From Candidatus Bathyarchaeota archaeon RBG_13_60_20 (GTDB lineage: Archaea; Thermoproteota; Bathyarchaeia; TCS64), in the NCBI GenBank assembly GCA_001775965.1, contig MEZG01000049.1:1-22296 (forward strand): DNA of 22,296 bases. Direction: 5' to 3'. Shown here one piece after another: positions 21,997-22,296 of this stretch (positions are counted from its first letter, which is position 1; every line of letters begins with the position of its first letter). The position numbers and the translations under genes are program-made. Under the pieces are notes generated by a model. It was not told where the DNA came from, did not search any database, and saw only the letters and a list, made by a program, of their open reading frames with translations.

Positions 21997-22002
21997 TTTA
22001 AA
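21997..22002 (+). promoter_or_regulatory. TATA box for tRNA-Ser
   Basis: TTTAAA in the context ACATTTAAATTTG, about 28 bases before the first base of the tRNA. Confidence 0.55.
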
Positions 22003-22027
22003 TTTGTGCTCCGTGTATCATCGTTGG

Positions 22028-22114
22028 GCCGGGGTCGCTTAGCCTGGTAGAGCGCCAGCCTGGAAAGCTGGTGTCCGCAAGGACACAAGGGTTCAAATCC
22101 CTTTCCCGGCGCCA
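22028..22114 (+). tRNA. tRNA-Ser (anticodon GGA)
   Basis: The acceptor stem GCCGGGG pairs with TCCCGGC (one G-T pair), followed by discriminator G and an encoded CCA (22112-22114). The anticodon stem CCAGC/GCTGG encloses CTGGAAA, giving anticodon GGA (codons UCC/UCU). A long variable arm (TGTCC-GCAA-GGACA) marks the class II type and supports Ser. The T arm is AAGGG-TTCAAAT-CCCTT. There is no intron. Confidence 0.96.
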
Positions 22115-22187
22115 AAAACATACCACAAAACCATACCGGGGATTCATAACCGTTTTACGAAGATAAAACAAGATAATCCGGTCTGGC

Positions 22188-22296
22188 ATGTCAGAGACGA
22201 AGAAGAAGTGCTTCACCTTTAGTGAGAAAGAGTTGAAATGGATAGACCCTCTCCTCCATGAATGGTCCAGGAAAGAGGGGAAGCCCTACAGCGACC
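22188..22296 (+). CDS. Start of a gene running off the right edge, unknown
   Basis: From ATG 22188 the frame stays open to the edge (36 residues visible): MSETKKKCFTFSEKELKWID, then PLLHEWSRKEGKPYSD. It is hydrophilic and basic, with no recognisable motif. AT-rich TTTTACGAAGATAAAAC lies 20-40 bases upstream and could hold a promoter. Confidence 0.5.
   Translation, partial: MSETKKKCFTFSEKELKWIDPLLHEWSRKEGKPYSD

Noticed and set aside
1..22296. CRISPR arrays, insertion sequences with transposases, rRNA genes
   Set aside because: No regularly spaced repeats, no transposase motifs and no rRNA-like sequence were seen on reading both strands.

Overview
The window is GC-rich archaeal DNA. The evidence is a tight operon encoding both primase subunits, an archaeal GINS protein, ribosomal proteins eL42 and S27e, aIF2-alpha and Nop10. 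TATA boxes sit 25-37 bases before many start codons, which fits leaderless or short-leader mRNAs. There is an archaellin relic and a tRNA-Ser with an encoded CCA end. A TACK-group archaeon (Bathyarchaeia-like) is a reasonable guess, but it rests on gene style and not on a marker tree.

Layout. (1) 1-3193: a branched-chain amino acid type ABC uptake locus. A partial substrate-binding protein points left; livH, livM and a tiny coupled membrane protein point right. (2) 3256-8263, all minus strand: priL, a 45-residue Cys-rich protein, priS, GINS, eL42, S27e, aIF2-alpha and Nop10, then an unknown gene with its own promoter. This is the replication-translation housekeeping core. (3) 8328-10007: rubredoxin (sharing a promoter region with priL), a SAM methyltransferase, an ICMT-like membrane methyltransferase and a degenerate SNase-like protein. 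(4) 10180-17091: an accessory and decaying zone. It holds a stand-alone topoisomerase VI A-like protein (Topo mini-A type), an N-terminal stump of KDG aldolase, a frameshifted KDG kinase, an unknown gene, an archaellin pseudogene with four frameshifts, a ZIP metal transporter, an M24 peptidase, a zinc-ribbon membrane protein, a further gene relic and a VapBC pair. (5) 17144-22296: a possible two-gene unit of an alpha/alpha-toroid (prenyltransferase/squalene cyclase-like) protein and a second ICMT-like protein, two GNAT acetyltransferases, a cupin, a membrane dipeptidase, a DUF2153-like protein, tRNA-Ser(GGA) and the start of another gene.

Most notable: the Topo mini-A gene directly abuts a truncated KDG aldolase gene, beside a broken KDG kinase. 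This looks like a rearrangement that inactivated a sugar-acid module. Also notable are the toroid plus ICMT pair, which resembles the parts list of protein prenylation, and two small proteins embedded in core operons (3041-3193 and 7021-7158).
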